From assembly GCA_030159075.1 (NCBI GenBank), contig BROG01000638.1, forward strand, positions 248,001 to 312,000: a stretch of 64,000 nucleotides of DNA, written 5' to 3'. Shown one piece after another: positions 10,796 to 21,779 of this stretch. The translations under genes were made by a program, and so were the position numbers. The notes beneath the pieces were generated by a model. The model worked only from the letters and a program-made list of their open reading frames with translations. It had not been told where the DNA came from and ran no database searches. Position 1 is the stretch's first letter, and each line of letters begins with the position of its first letter. This DNA comes from Atrina japonica. Its lineage: Eukaryota > Mollusca > Bivalvia > Pterioida > Pinnidae.

Positions 10796-11623
10796 CCGAT
10801 CCTTCACGTACAAATCATTTCATGTGATTATTGAAGTTTTGAACAGTCACATCCTGATCAATAGATTATCATAAAATATGCAGACTGAACATATATTTAA
10901 AATATTTATAATATAACTTTTCGTGGGCAATCAGGTGTGACCTAAGAAGTATGACATGGTAGGCACTACCTGTCTGAAATCTTGATTGACAGGCTAAAAT
11001 TAAATGTAGATTGGCAGATAAAAATTCTTTCATTCTTTGAGTGTTGTTCAATAGGTAAATTCATAGCATTTAAATAGGTGTAAAACGACTGCGAAAGTAG
11101 TTTAACAGAGGACCTGATATATGCTACAATGCTCTTCAAGAGTAAACACTGACCGTATGCTCAGCTGTCAAGTTCAGGAATAGACTTAAATGTGTAATTA
11201 CAGAAATCACAGGCGTGAAATTACACCGAGCAAAATGTAATATTGTTTGAAATATGCCAGCTATCATCGATATCACTACCGATTTTCAAATTGGAAAAAA
11301 GTGTAGATATGACAGACGTGAACTTGAATTTAATGTGAATCTAACCGTTAAACAATACAGATTGTGGAGTTATGATTAGATCAATGAGTTGGTCAGTGTT
11401 TGTTTCGGTAAATATATGAAGAATAATCGATAATTTCCATGTTTAACATTAATTTGGTTCGGATTGGTGTTGGATACCGGTACCTTTACTTTTGTTTGGT
11501 GAGTATCTGCTAAACTTTAAATATCCTCACGTATTTAATAACACACATGGAGAAAATACACACAATTGAAGACATACATCTGAAAGCCCGTTAGAAATTT
11601 TATCGTAAAGTGACAATTATTCA
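10796..11623. other. Intergenic region upstream of the orphan gene
   Basis: No repeat or RNA gene recognised. It would hold the promoter of the ORF at 11624. AT-rich composition makes TATA-like strings uninformative, so I do not call a promoter. Confidence 0.4.
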
Positions 11624-12655
11624 ATGGATGCAAAGAGTTTTACCAGTAACAGGTCAACAAGACCTGACAGCAGGAGTTCTATGTCTTCAAGGGATCTTTC
11701 TCATAACAACCAGAGGTTTAATGGTGAGTGGTCGACAAAAGCAAATCTAAAATCGGACATCGAATCAGATATATCTGATGTATCTGACGAAGAAGAAATA
11801 CCACAGTCAAATCCTTTTCAAAATTACTGGAATAATTTTGGTGATTCTTTAAAACGCATTCATGACGACAGTGAATCATTTTTGATCCGACCGAAACCCA
11901 CATTTAAATCCAGTGAACATTTTAAGGATGTTATGACTAATTTATACGGTAATACTGAATATGGGGTTCCGAAAGCCTACACAAAACTTAAGAATAAAAT
12001 AAACCGACTAGCAAACGCCACCTCTATAGCATCTAGATTACTTCAACAGGCAGCAAGGTCAAGAGAAGAAGAAAGTAACAATGCCGAGGAGGATAGCAAC
12101 ACGGATGAACAGGATCACAAGGAATTAGTGTCCGAACTTAAAGGTGCCAAGCGTGGTTGGAAATTGTTAAAAAGACATGTGCATGAACAAGCGATGGAGA
12201 AAAACACAGAGAAAACAAAACTTAATTGGGATATGATCGCCCACCATGTTAAGGGTATGACGGACCTCGAGAAAGCACGAATGGACCTTTATGAACGATA
12301 TGGAGTAGTTCCAAGCTTGCAAAACGATGGGAAATATGAGTGTAAAAACGTTATGTGGAGTGAAAGGGCTATAGCTTTAAACCAGGTACATCCAGTGCAA
12401 TATAATGTTATTCCTAAAACAAAATCGGAAAAGAGACGGGCGCAAAGTGCCAGACCCAGAGCGGCCTCTATTGGAACAGTCTTACGTCCTGGCTCTGAAA
12501 CACTAAATAACAGAACTAGGGCGATATCTGTAGGCAATATACAGCGCCCAACATCTGAAAGACGATGTAAAACAGCACAAATAGCCAGTAGAACATCTCA
12601 AAAACATGAAAGCATCAGTAAAACTCCTGTCAACCGGAAAGATAATAAGAAATAG
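11624..12655 (+). CDS. Uncharacterised 343-residue basic/acidic protein, single exon
   Basis: Function unknown; I do not recognise the family. This is the only long ORF here that is neither a tandem-array frame nor a transposon remnant. An in-frame TAA lies 18 bases upstream of the ATG, so the start is well bounded, and AATAAA follows the stop at 12737. The sequence has a Ser/Arg-rich N-terminus (1-40), an acidic stretch (about 45-60, SDVSDEEE), an aromatic segment FQNYWNNFGDSL (65-76), and an acidic linker (148-164). A helical, charged middle follows (about 165-222), with ELKGAKRGWKLLKRHV and LEKARMDLYERYGVVP. The basic C-terminus (about 268-343) holds an imperfect repeat: RPRAASIGTVLRPGSE at 277 and RTRAISVGNIQRPTSE at 297. 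No signal peptide or membrane segment. RPxSA-type tails occur in some ciliary proteins, but that is only a hint. It could be one exon of a larger gene or a retrocopy. Confidence 0.75.
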   Translation: MDAKSFTSNRSTRPDSRSSMSSRDLSHNNQRFNGEWSTKANLKSDIESDISDVSDEEEIPQSNPFQNYWNNFGDSLKRIHDDSESFLIRPKPTFKSSEHFKDVMTNLYGNTEYGVPKAYTKLKNKINRLANATSIASRLLQQAARSREEESNNAEEDSNTDEQDHKELVSELKGAKRGWKLLKRHVHEQAMEKNTEKTKLNWDMIAHHVKGMTDLEKARMDLYERYGVVPSLQNDGKYECKNVMWSERAIALNQVHPVQYNVIPKTKSEKRRAQSARPRAASIGTVLRPGSETLNNRTRAISVGNIQRPTSERRCKTAQIASRTSQKHESISKTPVNRKDNKK

Positions 12656-12736
12656 AGAAACGTATTTATTTGAACAGTTTCGTAAACAGTGCTTAAAGAA
12701 AGATTTAGAGATAAAGATGAAAATCATATACATATA

Positions 12737-12742
12737 AATAAA
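12737..12742 (+). terminator. Possible poly(A) signal AATAAA
   Basis: AATAAA 82 bases after the stop codon of the 343-codon ORF. Plausible position, but the surrounding DNA is so AT-rich that the hexamer could be chance. Confidence 0.4.
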
Positions 12743-12747
12743 TAGAT

Positions 12748-12753
12748 ATATAT

Positions 12754-12822
<69 letters not shown>
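12748..12822. repeat. (TA)n microsatellite
   Basis: About 70 bases of TA dinucleotide just downstream of the orphan gene. Minus-strand ORF over it is an artefact. Confidence 0.9.
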
Positions 12823-12823
<1 letters not shown>

Positions 12824-13499
12824 AAAAGATATTGAAGTAATATATTTACTCCGCATAACAGATAAAACGAAGTATTAATATAATAATTTTGCACTCATTG
12901 TAGATATTGTAGTAGTTATCTTGCCAATATCTATTTCATACTCAAGATAAGTATTAGCTTGAAAACATTGTTATTCATCATAAACAAAAAACAACATATT
13001 AACCATCCTCTTCTATAATTACAATGGATTTTGTATTTTTCATCGTATGGTTCATTAAACCATTTAAAAGTCGTTCTTGTAATTTTGCAACTCTGTACAT
13101 TCTTGGCATTACAGTAATCACTGCTGTTAGGATAAACAATATTACACCTCTAAGATATATCCCAAGTTTTATGTGTTTTATTGTTAGTTTATAATGAGTT
13201 GTTGTCTGCCGATTGACTAAAATCCAGCTTTAAAATTTGTAAACAAACATATGTATACAATTTTGAAATTACTTTAACAGACTGAAAAAACAATGTAAAT
13301 TGCAAATAATCCGTATAATGTTGATTTAAATGGCATGTTTCATAATTGAAATTGTCAATTTGCGTCAACGGAAAGGCAAACTTGGAGTATAACAAAAGAA
13401 AATAAATGGTATAGTCTAAGATTCATATTGTTCAGAAATATGAAAGAACAATAAACAATATAGAAATGCAGATGTGAGGTCACACACGTTAAAAGCATG

Positions 13500-13501
<2 letters not shown>
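12823..13501. other. Intergenic AT-rich DNA
   Basis: Nothing recognised. Short ORFs have no support. Confidence 0.4.

Positions 13502-13588
<87 letters not shown>
13502..13588. repeat. (TA)n microsatellite
   Basis: About 85 bases of TA dinucleotide with no interruptions. Confidence 0.92.
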
Positions 13589-13590
<2 letters not shown>

Positions 13591-14996
13591 TGGTAGTTAG
13601 ATTTATATTTAAACTTTAAATGTGTCAATTGCTTAATTAATACAAGATCGTAAATTATCCAATCCTCTGGGAATTTAAAAAAGAAAATAATCATGTTTAC
13701 GACTAGAGAATTGTTTAATTGCTTCCGTGTTTGTTACATTGACCATATGGGAAATGCTCTAAATTAATTCTCTATTGGCATTTCTTCAAGTTTGTATTTT
13801 CGCTTTTTGTTACAGATTTTAACTTGAAAAGAATTAAAAGAAAATCAAAAAGGTAAAGCTCTTTTGTTTCCGAATGCCTAAAGTCAAAACGATAGCTCTT
13901 GTTAACACGCCTTAAACTTTATATATGTAATCGTTACCTAACAATCTCCACGTAGGTCAGTTGATAATTAATTTGCGATAAATAATAAATACATTAACGG
14001 ATAAAATACATCATCTAATCGTAATTACTTTATGTCAGTCACCTGGAGCCTATATGATTAATTGAGATTATACAGTTTTGATCATTTATTTCGTATAATT
14101 GGAAATACATTCCTGCCCATCCTTTTAAATTAAGTTAAGTAAACTACTTTCTTAATAAAGATTTTAAGCAGTCATGAATACTTCTTAAAGATGATTAGGT
14201 TAAGTTTAGTGAAAGAAATATGTGTCGGAGTATGCATTGCATAACAAATTCATCATGATCAATGAAGGATTGAATGGGTCTTTTCATTTAATAATCATAT
14301 ACAAATATATACAAGTCCTAGATATATTTTCCTTACCAATATACATGCCATTGATAACAGTTAAATGAAATTTATTTACTATTGGGAGACATGTAATAGG
14401 AATATATAAACAACTCGTGGTAAAACATGACATCAAACTTACAGAATAAAACATTTACGAAAACACTTTTAAACGCAAAAAACCAATGATTTTGAATTCG
14501 TCATTACTTCCGATTTTTACATGTAAATTGAGTTAAAATTATCCTGTGTTTAAACAGCTGATTCAATTCACATGCAGTTTTTATGAATGTAAATAGATCC
14601 TTTTAAACGGTTTGAATTTGAATGCCTTATCATTCTATATAAATCTTGCTAAATCAGTTTAACAAACACAGCATGTACATTCTGTATTGATCAGCATGAA
14701 AATATATAGTACACCAATTAAATAATCCGACATCTAATCTATATTTTTTATCAAAACAAATATTTAACTGGAACAAAAATTTTTAAAATAGCACAATTCT
14801 TCACAGTTTTATACTGATGATTTTTCCCACTGGTAAAGTTCATCTATTCTAGAAAAAAAAACATTTTAAATCAAAATTTTTCTCATGTTGCAAACACTAA
14901 TTTGGTTAAATAAAAAAAATCAACTGCATACAATCAAGTACCATGCTAGATAAATATAATGTATAAGCGAAATTTAAATGGCATGTGAAAATGAGG

Positions 14997-15002
<6 letters not shown>
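13589..15002. other. Intergenic AT-rich DNA, 1.4 kb
   Basis: No ORF above background, no RNA gene and no repeat that I can identify. Confidence 0.5.

Positions 15003-15089
<87 letters not shown>
15003..15089. repeat. (TA)n microsatellite abutting a Penelope-like copy
   Basis: About 85 bases of TA that end exactly where the family A 3' region begins (CGTAAGCATCCCCTGTCGAC). The last ~120 bases of the element's usual 3' end are missing, so the tract replaces the terminus. Confidence 0.9.
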
Positions 15090-15090
<1 letters not shown>

Positions 15091-15266
15091 GTAAGCATCC
15101 CCTGTCGACCGGTCACACCTGCCGTGAGTCCACAGTCAAATTGAAATAAAGTATGTGAGAAACGAATACTCGTCATAATTGTTACAAACGTCACAACAAC
15201 ATCGAACAGTTAAATCAACATTTTCTTTCAGTGAAACAGAGTAGTATCTATCTATCTATCTATCTA

Positions 15267-15302
<36 letters not shown>

Positions 15303-15325
15303 TTTATCTATACATGTACGTGTAT

Positions 15326-15396
<71 letters not shown>

Positions 15397-15990
15397 CTGT
15401 CACTCGTTTTCGTTCAACAAAGTTTGAATTTTAGAAATTTAATATTTGTGGAACGTTGACATTGAACGCCATTTTCGATATCCCTGTGTCAATAATTTGT
15501 CAGTGAGTAGTTCACATCTGTGTATGAAATCTTCATATGTTGTATACGCCCCGGCATGTCGGATCATTTGTGAAATATAAACTCCATATGCGGGTGACTG
15601 AGGAATAGTACTACTTATGCAGAATGATCACATCTCCGAACATTACAAATGTATTGTCTATTAGAAATTCCATCATGTTTTTTATATCAACGTCAGTGTA
15701 TTTATGTGTAGAATCAGAGTGGTGTTTGACAAAATAAGTATCCTGATAGCCAATCACTACATATTTAAATTTTCGGGTACCACCTTTAGTGAAAAAGCAG
15801 TTGTCGATGATGATAAAAAGTCTTTCTTTTAATTGTTTTATGTGGAATAGTTGTGTAAAGAGTAGAAAAGTCATATGTTTTGATACTGTGAATTCGAGAA
15901 AATTGTGTGCCTTCAAATTTTCTAAAAACTCTTTAGAATCTTTTAGTATCCACATCTGATTCGCACCGCGTCTGGAATAAGCAACTTACA
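15090..15990 (-). pseudogene. Penelope-like element copy (family A) interrupted by microsatellites
   Basis: Minus-strand copy. The 3' region is at 15090-15240, a microsatellite block is at 15241-15392, and the coding part runs from about 15440 to 15990. The open stretch 15955-15611 includes MWILKDSKEFLENLKAHNF, the YQDTYFVKHHSDST block and DIKNMMEFLIDNTFVMFGD. The catalytic section is deleted: sequence jumps from the segment at about 15610 directly to the downstream FGDVI block near 15625. The 5' edge fades after AATAAGCAACTTACAG at 15990. Confidence 0.86.
15241..15392. repeat. Compound microsatellite (TATC)n(TGTC)n(TATC)n ... (TA)n
   Basis: TATC repeats, then TGTC, then TATC again (15241-15305), a short TACATGTA-rich linker, and a TA tract to about 15392. 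It sits inside the Penelope-like 3' region, splitting it. Confidence 0.9.
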
Positions 15991-17800
15991 GTTGAACATA
16001 TACAGTATACAAGGCAATTTCCGATGACTTGGGATGACAATTTATATCTTCCTTTTTTGTCGAATTGATTAAATTGTTTCATATGCTGCGCAGAAATAAA
16101 TGCATGAATCATATTGTAAATACTAGCTATATTTTAATACGGACATTTAACCTACATTTTAAATTATCATTAACATCTAAGCTTACTTTATCACAGGTTG
16201 AATTTAACAAAATTGCCACCTTGAATACAACAAAATTTTGAAATTATCCACACATGTTTTATTCGATTGTCCCCGATCAAAATCAATATACATGTAGTTA
16301 GAAAGCAAGGTATGAGATAGATAGTCACATTGTGGTGGGATTTCAAATCCTAAATCTAAAATATCACAATTCCACCGCGTTTGATGTCAAGTCATATATC
16401 ATTCAATACGTCAGAGTCGCATTAACACAAAAGTTAATATGATTTAGCATTTGTCAGTTTATAATATGAAGTAAAGAAATAATTTTCAGTACATAAGAGT
16501 TATTGGAATTGCATTCAAATAACCATATATACTTTCTCTTTCACGCATGATTAAGACGTATTGAGATATCAATTACAGAAGTAGTTCGTGTGGCACTTAT
16601 TGATAAATATTCAAAATGAATTGTTTGCGTTTACATGAAGATATTGTTGAATATCATAATGTCCCATGATCGCGAAATAACACATTGCGTGTTACTATGC
16701 AAGTGTTTTTATTACACCCAAGGGTACACTGTGAATGATATGAAATATCCATTACTGTATATCGAGAAACATATTTTATGAGTTGTATTCAGGCAAGGCC
16801 AATACAATTTGCGACGTGAGAGGTCAAATTAAGAATAAATGAATGACGTTCAATGTTTCATATGGTTGTAAACTTCTGTCATCAGTAGTGTGTTATAACG
16901 AGTTTACGTGTAGTATGTATCTCAAGTCAATAAAGATAACTATATCAGCGTCGCATAATCAACTAATTCCCGTCAATGTAAGACAAGTAAACATGGATTT
17001 CATACCTACAATACTTCTGACATTGGTATGGCTAAACAGTCAACTCCTAGTCAATACCTAGCTTACCTCGACACCGGAAATGTGTTTCCGAAAATATTTC
17101 AATGGCAGAAATGTACAACTATAGTTTTCAAAATTCGTTCAGACTGATCTCGAAATTGACGAATAATGGGGAATGCATCATATTAAATTATATATATAAT
17201 ATTTCAAATTTAGATCATCTTCCAAGATATATAATAAATTTATACTATTTGAAACGATAAAGATATAACAAAAATTGGATATATATTTCAACTCATTTCA
17301 AGTTAAACCTTTTAGACACATCGTTACATTTGTTTTCATAGGTAATAAAATGCCATTGATGTATATCAGATAGCAAATAACTTGAATTGAAAACGCATCA
17401 GGCGGCAATATTAACATCAATAAAACACTTTATCTTCAACAAATTCCCCTTAAAGTACGAAATCGACCGCACTTATTGTTCATTTTACATTTGCTGACAA
17501 TAAATTGGAGCCTAAATATACATAAAAGGAAACAATTGCTCTACCAAAGCCACTGAATAAAGATTCCGACAATTCAGACTTACATTGCATTGGATGATTA
17601 GCTTTTACCCGAGTGGTTCGATTAACATTACTTATTACGATATTCGGAGTGCACAAAAGGCATTGTCACAAGAGTATAGCTATTTTGACATAATTTTCGA
17701 AATACTTAATGTAAAATCAAATCAACGCAGAGAAAATCATTTAGCATGAATTTTAAAACACGCAGTTTCAACATTGATCAGGCCAACCATATTATACTTG
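15991..17800. other. Intergenic AT-rich DNA, 1.8 kb
   Basis: No gene recognised; a 72-codon ORF at 16843-17061 has no support. The segment 16018-16140 resembles 20170-20290 (shared core TGTCGAATTGA and AGAAATAAAT), an unnamed interspersed repeat. Confidence 0.5.
16018..16140. repeat. Unnamed interspersed repeat, copy 1
   Basis: About 120 bases aligning by eye with 20170-20290: both contain a TTGGGATGA run, TGTCGAATTGA and CAGAAATAAAT in the same order and spacing. No coding content or termini that I can define. Confidence 0.55.
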
Positions 17801-17811
17801 CCAAGCCTACT

Positions 17812-17930
17812 GACATTTGATCCCACTTCTTGATTTCCAGAGGCCCGTATTTGTCCATTCTTTCACCAGATTTGTATCTATATCCTGGACATTCTAAAGA
17901 ATTATACTTTGGTATCTGATTTTTTATATA
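17812..17930 (+). mobile_element. Penelope-like 3'-terminal fragment
   Basis: Contains TTTCCAGAGGCCCGTATTTG, ATATCCTGGACATTCTAAAG and CTTTGGTATCTGATTTTTTA. This is the terminal ~120 bases of family A, plus orientation. Confidence 0.85.
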
Positions 17931-18071
17931 TTACTTCTCACCCAAGTATTGATCAACATTAGACATTTGAAAATTAGACTTTTGATATTTCCATTTCCTG
18001 TATTATATGTAGAATTATACAAAGCACTAAAGTGACCAACGACAAGCACACATAAACCGATCGTACAGTTT

Positions 18072-18082
18072 ACGTACAGAAT
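18072..18082. repeat. Target-site duplication, left copy
   Basis: ACGTACAGAAT, repeated exactly at 18376-18386 on the other side of the SINE. Confidence 0.9.
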
Positions 18083-18375
18083 GGAGCCGGCCTGGCTCAG
18101 TCTGTAGCGCGCTCGACTCTGGATCGTGAGGTCGTGAGTTCGAGTCCCGCCGGCGACAGGTTGGTTTCCTGTCTTTCGGATGAGACAGTAAAAAACTGGA
18201 GGTCCCGTGTCACAGTAGGTGTCGGCACGTTAAAGAACCCTCACTGCTCAATGGCCGTAAGTGCCGAGCATAGGCCAAAAATTTGAAGCCCTTCACAGGC
18301 ATTTGGTGACGTCTCCATATGAGTGAAATATTATTGAGTGGGACGTTAAACAACAATAAACAAACAAACAAACAA
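18083..18375 (+). mobile_element. Complete tRNA-derived SINE (family 1)
   Basis: Full-length 293-bp element. The tRNA-like head has a GCCGGC acceptor stem that pairs with GCCGGC before GACAGG, an A-box-like TGGCTCAGTCTG and a B-box-like GAGTTCGAGTCCC. The body carries GTGCCGAGCATAGGCC and GAGTGGGACGTTAAACAAC. The tail is (CAAA)n. A perfect 11-bp target-site duplication, ACGTACAGAAT, flanks it (18072-18082 and 18376-18386), so the insertion is intact and probably fairly young. SINEs of this kind are transcribed by RNA polymerase III and mobilised by a partner LINE. A functional tRNA is unlikely given the attached body and the poor anticodon arm. Confidence 0.92.
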
Positions 18376-18386
18376 ACGTACAGAAT
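18376..18386. repeat. Target-site duplication, right copy
   Basis: ACGTACAGAAT, identical to 18072-18082. Confidence 0.9.
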
Positions 18387-19160
18387 TTGGTTACGTGAGC
18401 GTATGGAAATCGCAATGCAATGATTTTACTTTTGAACCATTTATCCAAGATATGGACACGATCTATAAAATACCCAAGAGCGAAGCAGAGTATTTATCAA
18501 ATATGAAGCCATAAAGGACCTGTACACCACAAAGAAAGTTTGATAACTTCATTTTTCTGAGGAAATTTATAATCAAGTTTTTTCACATCATATTGCAGTT
18601 CCTTTTTGACATTGTCCTTGTATTTTTCTCCCGCTCACAAAAACACAAATACATTTTACAATTATTCCATACACCATGAAACAAAATATCTAATATGTTT
18701 ATTGAAATATTGTGCATTGTGTAACGATTGTTGAAATGTTTATTTCTGAAAGATATAAACAAAGGTATATATGGAATTTAAAACTACTTTGAAAGATTAA
18801 CAATGGGAAACGAAAATAACTCTTAGAATAATGTTGAAATGGCGTGTATAACCGGTTATATTTATAAATATCTGTAAGATGAACAGGAATTTAAAACAAA
18901 AGAAAAGTAATAAAACATACAACTTGTTTGCCAAGCTAACACAATGATGACATATCACATATAGGGTACGTGGACAGAGATATGTACCTTAAAGTCTCCT
19001 ACGTCATCAGTCAACAATGGGCATAGTAAAACTTATACACTCAAAACAACTCGAATCCATTGCCTTAACATATTTAAATCTATTTTAACAGCCTTTGTCC
19101 GAATAAACTATGTATGTATATATAATATAAAATCAGTTCATAAGGCAATATAAATATCAG
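18387..19160. other. Intergenic, nothing recognised
   Basis: AT-rich sequence without a supported feature. Confidence 0.4.
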
Positions 19161-19164
19161 ATGA

Positions 19165-19640
19165 AAATGGACACAGACGGTTACACCCACCGTGACTCAA
19201 CAGTTAAATTCGAATGAAATAATAAAGGAAAAATCTTCGTCATAATAATTTAATACGATGTCGGTAATTTAAAACTGTAAGAGTAAAACACTGTTATTAC
19301 AGACAAAGTCATCATACCGACCATAAAATTAGCGAAATGATGACTTTAAAAGTCATTCCTTATATTTTGTGACAAAATTTGAATTTTTCTTTGTATATAA
19401 AATGTCCATATATTGCACACACCCATACATATCAGATCGTCTCCGATATATAAACATCATATGCAGGCCAAAAGTGATATAATTGATGAAATGTGGAAAT
19501 GTGACAATAGGAAAACCAAAATCATCTCGTTTGACGTTTATCTTGGCTGTTAATTTCCTGTCTGTGTCTTTACTATGAAAAAGTCCAAGTAGGAGCCGTA
19601 TGTATTGATAGAAATACATTGCAAGTATATCCTGTGTTCA
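19165..19640 (-). pseudogene. Old, diverged Penelope-like copy
   Basis: Minus-strand relative of family A. The ORF 19619-19353 keeps KRDDFGFPIVTFPHF, and the following 3' region keeps CATAAAATTAGCGAAATG, GGTTACACCCACCGTGACTC and similar landmarks at expected spacing. Many substitutions and indels; considerably older than 5243-6225 or 59108-60880. Not functional. Confidence 0.78.
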
Positions 19641-19769
19641 GAAATAATTACGTCTCCACGTGTAGTATAAGGCTTGTGACAATTAATGTGCATATAATAC
19701 CCAATTAATTACACATAGTTATTTATATATAATTATGATACATTCCGTAGGAACAATGACGTCCAAGGT

Positions 19770-19945
19770 GGGATCAGGTTCATAGCTGAGACAGAGGAAC
19801 AATATGTTGACCTCTGGAAATCCAGAGTGTTGATCGAATCAGGTCGGTAGTAGTCATAGTGAGGTCGTTCGAGTCCAAGCATCCTCTGCGAATGAGACAG
19901 TAAAAACCAAGGTCACAGTAGATGTCGTCACGTTGTTGATATCTC
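19770..19945. mobile_element. Scrambled fragments of Penelope-like 3' region and SINE
   Basis: GTGGGATCAGGTTCATAG and GACCTCTGGAAATCCAGAG come from the Penelope-like 3' region. GAGGTCGTTCGAGTCCAAGC, GAATGAGACAGTAAAAACC and CACAGTAGATGTCGTCACG come from SINE family 1 in plus orientation. The pieces are short and shuffled, as after old insertion and deletion. Confidence 0.6.
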
Positions 19946-19976
19946 GTCTGTGCGAGCAAACTCAATACAAGCACAA

Positions 19977-20000
19977 AACACACACACACACACACACAGA
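19977..20000. repeat. Short (CA)n microsatellite
   Basis: About 22 bases of CA dinucleotide followed by TA-rich DNA. Confidence 0.85.
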
Positions 20001-20844
20001 TATATACATATATATAATATATAGTATCATAAATATGTATGATATGGATGAAAAACTCATGACAGATTCTTTTTGATCGATAATTATTGCGAGCCTCTGA
20101 TCATAACGAGTATCAAAAATGCAATGTGATAACGGCATTATTTATTATGATCAAAAGCATATGAATGATACGGGGGCTGATGATTTGGGATGATAATCTA
20201 TAATCTCCTTTCTGTCGAATTGACCAATTTTTTCCAAATAGGTAAAATACAGAAATAAATACACAAAACATACTGGAAATATTGCTGATTTTCGAATACC
20301 GCCATTCACCGCCGCTTCTCCGGTACAAATGGTCATTTATATATGTTGAATCCCTCGAACATATGAAAAAAAAACAGATGAAAAAATAACAGGTGTGAGT
20401 AAAATTGTTAGTCGACTGTAGCTTGTTTACTTCATACTTCGACTTCAGAGGGAGATAACTCGAATATCAAGTGTCATTTGGTATCCGGTTGTATGAGCAA
20501 AGTGAAGAAGATAGACCAGCTTACGAATGTCAGATTTCCGTGAGAGTTTAACCCGAATAACTCAGTCGTTATATTCCGTTCATTACGATCACTGCATTTA
20601 CGTCCGAATGCATTTACACTCGGAACGCGTCAGATCGGAAATTTCACCATGTTGCATTATGGGATTTGTATACAGTATCACAGCTGGCGGGAAAAATTAG
20701 AGGAATTCAATGTAAATGTAAAAAAAGCTTTTCTACTTTTGAAATAATACAATATGAAATATTAATCCAATTGTAAGCATCGTCAGTATCTATTTGATGT
20801 AAACAACTTCAAGACGGAGCGATACGGAAGACTTCAAAGTTTGA
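20001..20844. other. Intergenic; contains second copy of an unnamed repeat
   Basis: Only 20170-20290, matching 16018-16140, stands out. Two overlapping minus ORFs of 61-71 codons here have no support. Confidence 0.45.
20170..20290. repeat. Unnamed interspersed repeat, copy 2
   Basis: See 16018-16140 for the shared landmarks. Same orientation, clearly diverged. Confidence 0.55.
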
Positions 20845-21640
20845 ATTTGTTCTGTCCATAAATAATTCAGAATTTCAGAGTTACCTCGGCCAGATGTATC
20901 CTGTTGAGCTAGAGATCAATGAGACTACAGAGAGCAACACATCTGCTTCTTACCTAGATTTTCTCCTGTCGATTGGAAAACGAGACGATTTCAATCTCCA
21001 TATCACAAACTTCCCGTTTCTAAGTAGTAATATTCCATCTTCTACTGCCTATGGCGTTTTCATTTCACAACTTATACGTTATGCCAGGGCATGCGCTTCT
21101 TATGAATGTTTTATTCTGAGGGCTAAACGACTAGCCAATAAACTGCTTACACAAGGTTACGTTGTTGAACAGTTGGAGTCGTCGTTTTATGGTCGATACG
21201 GGGATCTTGTTAACATTATTATCTCCCAAGTCCCACTTCACGGAGATATGCTTAACCAAACTTGATATAGTCATTTTTACTGGACCCGTTCATCGGCTAC
21301 AGACAGTGCGACTCCGTTTCACCAATCATGCTTTCCTTCACACCTGGTCTTATCTTGGGATTCGTCATCACTTCAAACCTGAGACCATTTTCTACCGATA
21401 TGGAACTTGAGTTTTTGATTATTGATTGGTACCCTTCAAATTCTTCACCGAACTATTGAAAGGTTTCTATGGAACAGTCTCACAGGCGACGGACGCGTTT
21501 TTCGTATAGTATGCCAGCAGGTGGAAGAACGCGTGCTTGACCTTCCGGTGACACACATGGTGTTTACTTATCCACGTTTGGAGTATTCGTAATTGTATTA
21601 CTTCATGTTGAGAATTATTTACAAAATCTAATTTAACGTT
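20845..21640 (+). pseudogene. Penelope-like element, family B, RT C-terminus plus 3' region
   Basis: A plus-strand family related to A but with different sequence. The open stretch 20894-21265 reads LEINETTESNTSASYLDF, KRDDFNLHITNFPFLSSN, AYGVFISQLIRYARACAS and then LESSFYGRYGDLV. A deletion removes about 14 residues before KRDDF and two residues (Lys-Lys/Arg-Lys) before FYGRY. The 3' part (CACACCTGGTCTTATCTTGG, then GAAAGGTTTCTATGGAAC and GTATGCCAGCAGG) matches 46980-47400 and, reversed, 63742-63905. Frame is lost after the coding stretch; not functional. Confidence 0.82.
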
Positions 21641-21779
21641 AGTGTTATAATGGAGACATTGACGATGCACTTAGATTATTGATATTAGTACTTTAATTGG
21701 CTTAAGCAATAGACAAAATATCTTTTCATACTGGAGTTGTAAACCTATTGTGCATACTCAGATAGAAAATACGACCATA

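Noticed and set aside
12289..12537. Minus ORF within the 343-codon gene
   Set aside because: Antisense shadow of a clearly better plus-strand frame.
18083..18155. Functional tRNA gene
   Set aside because: The tRNA-like part is the head of a SINE with its own body, tail and target-site duplication, and the anticodon arm is poor.
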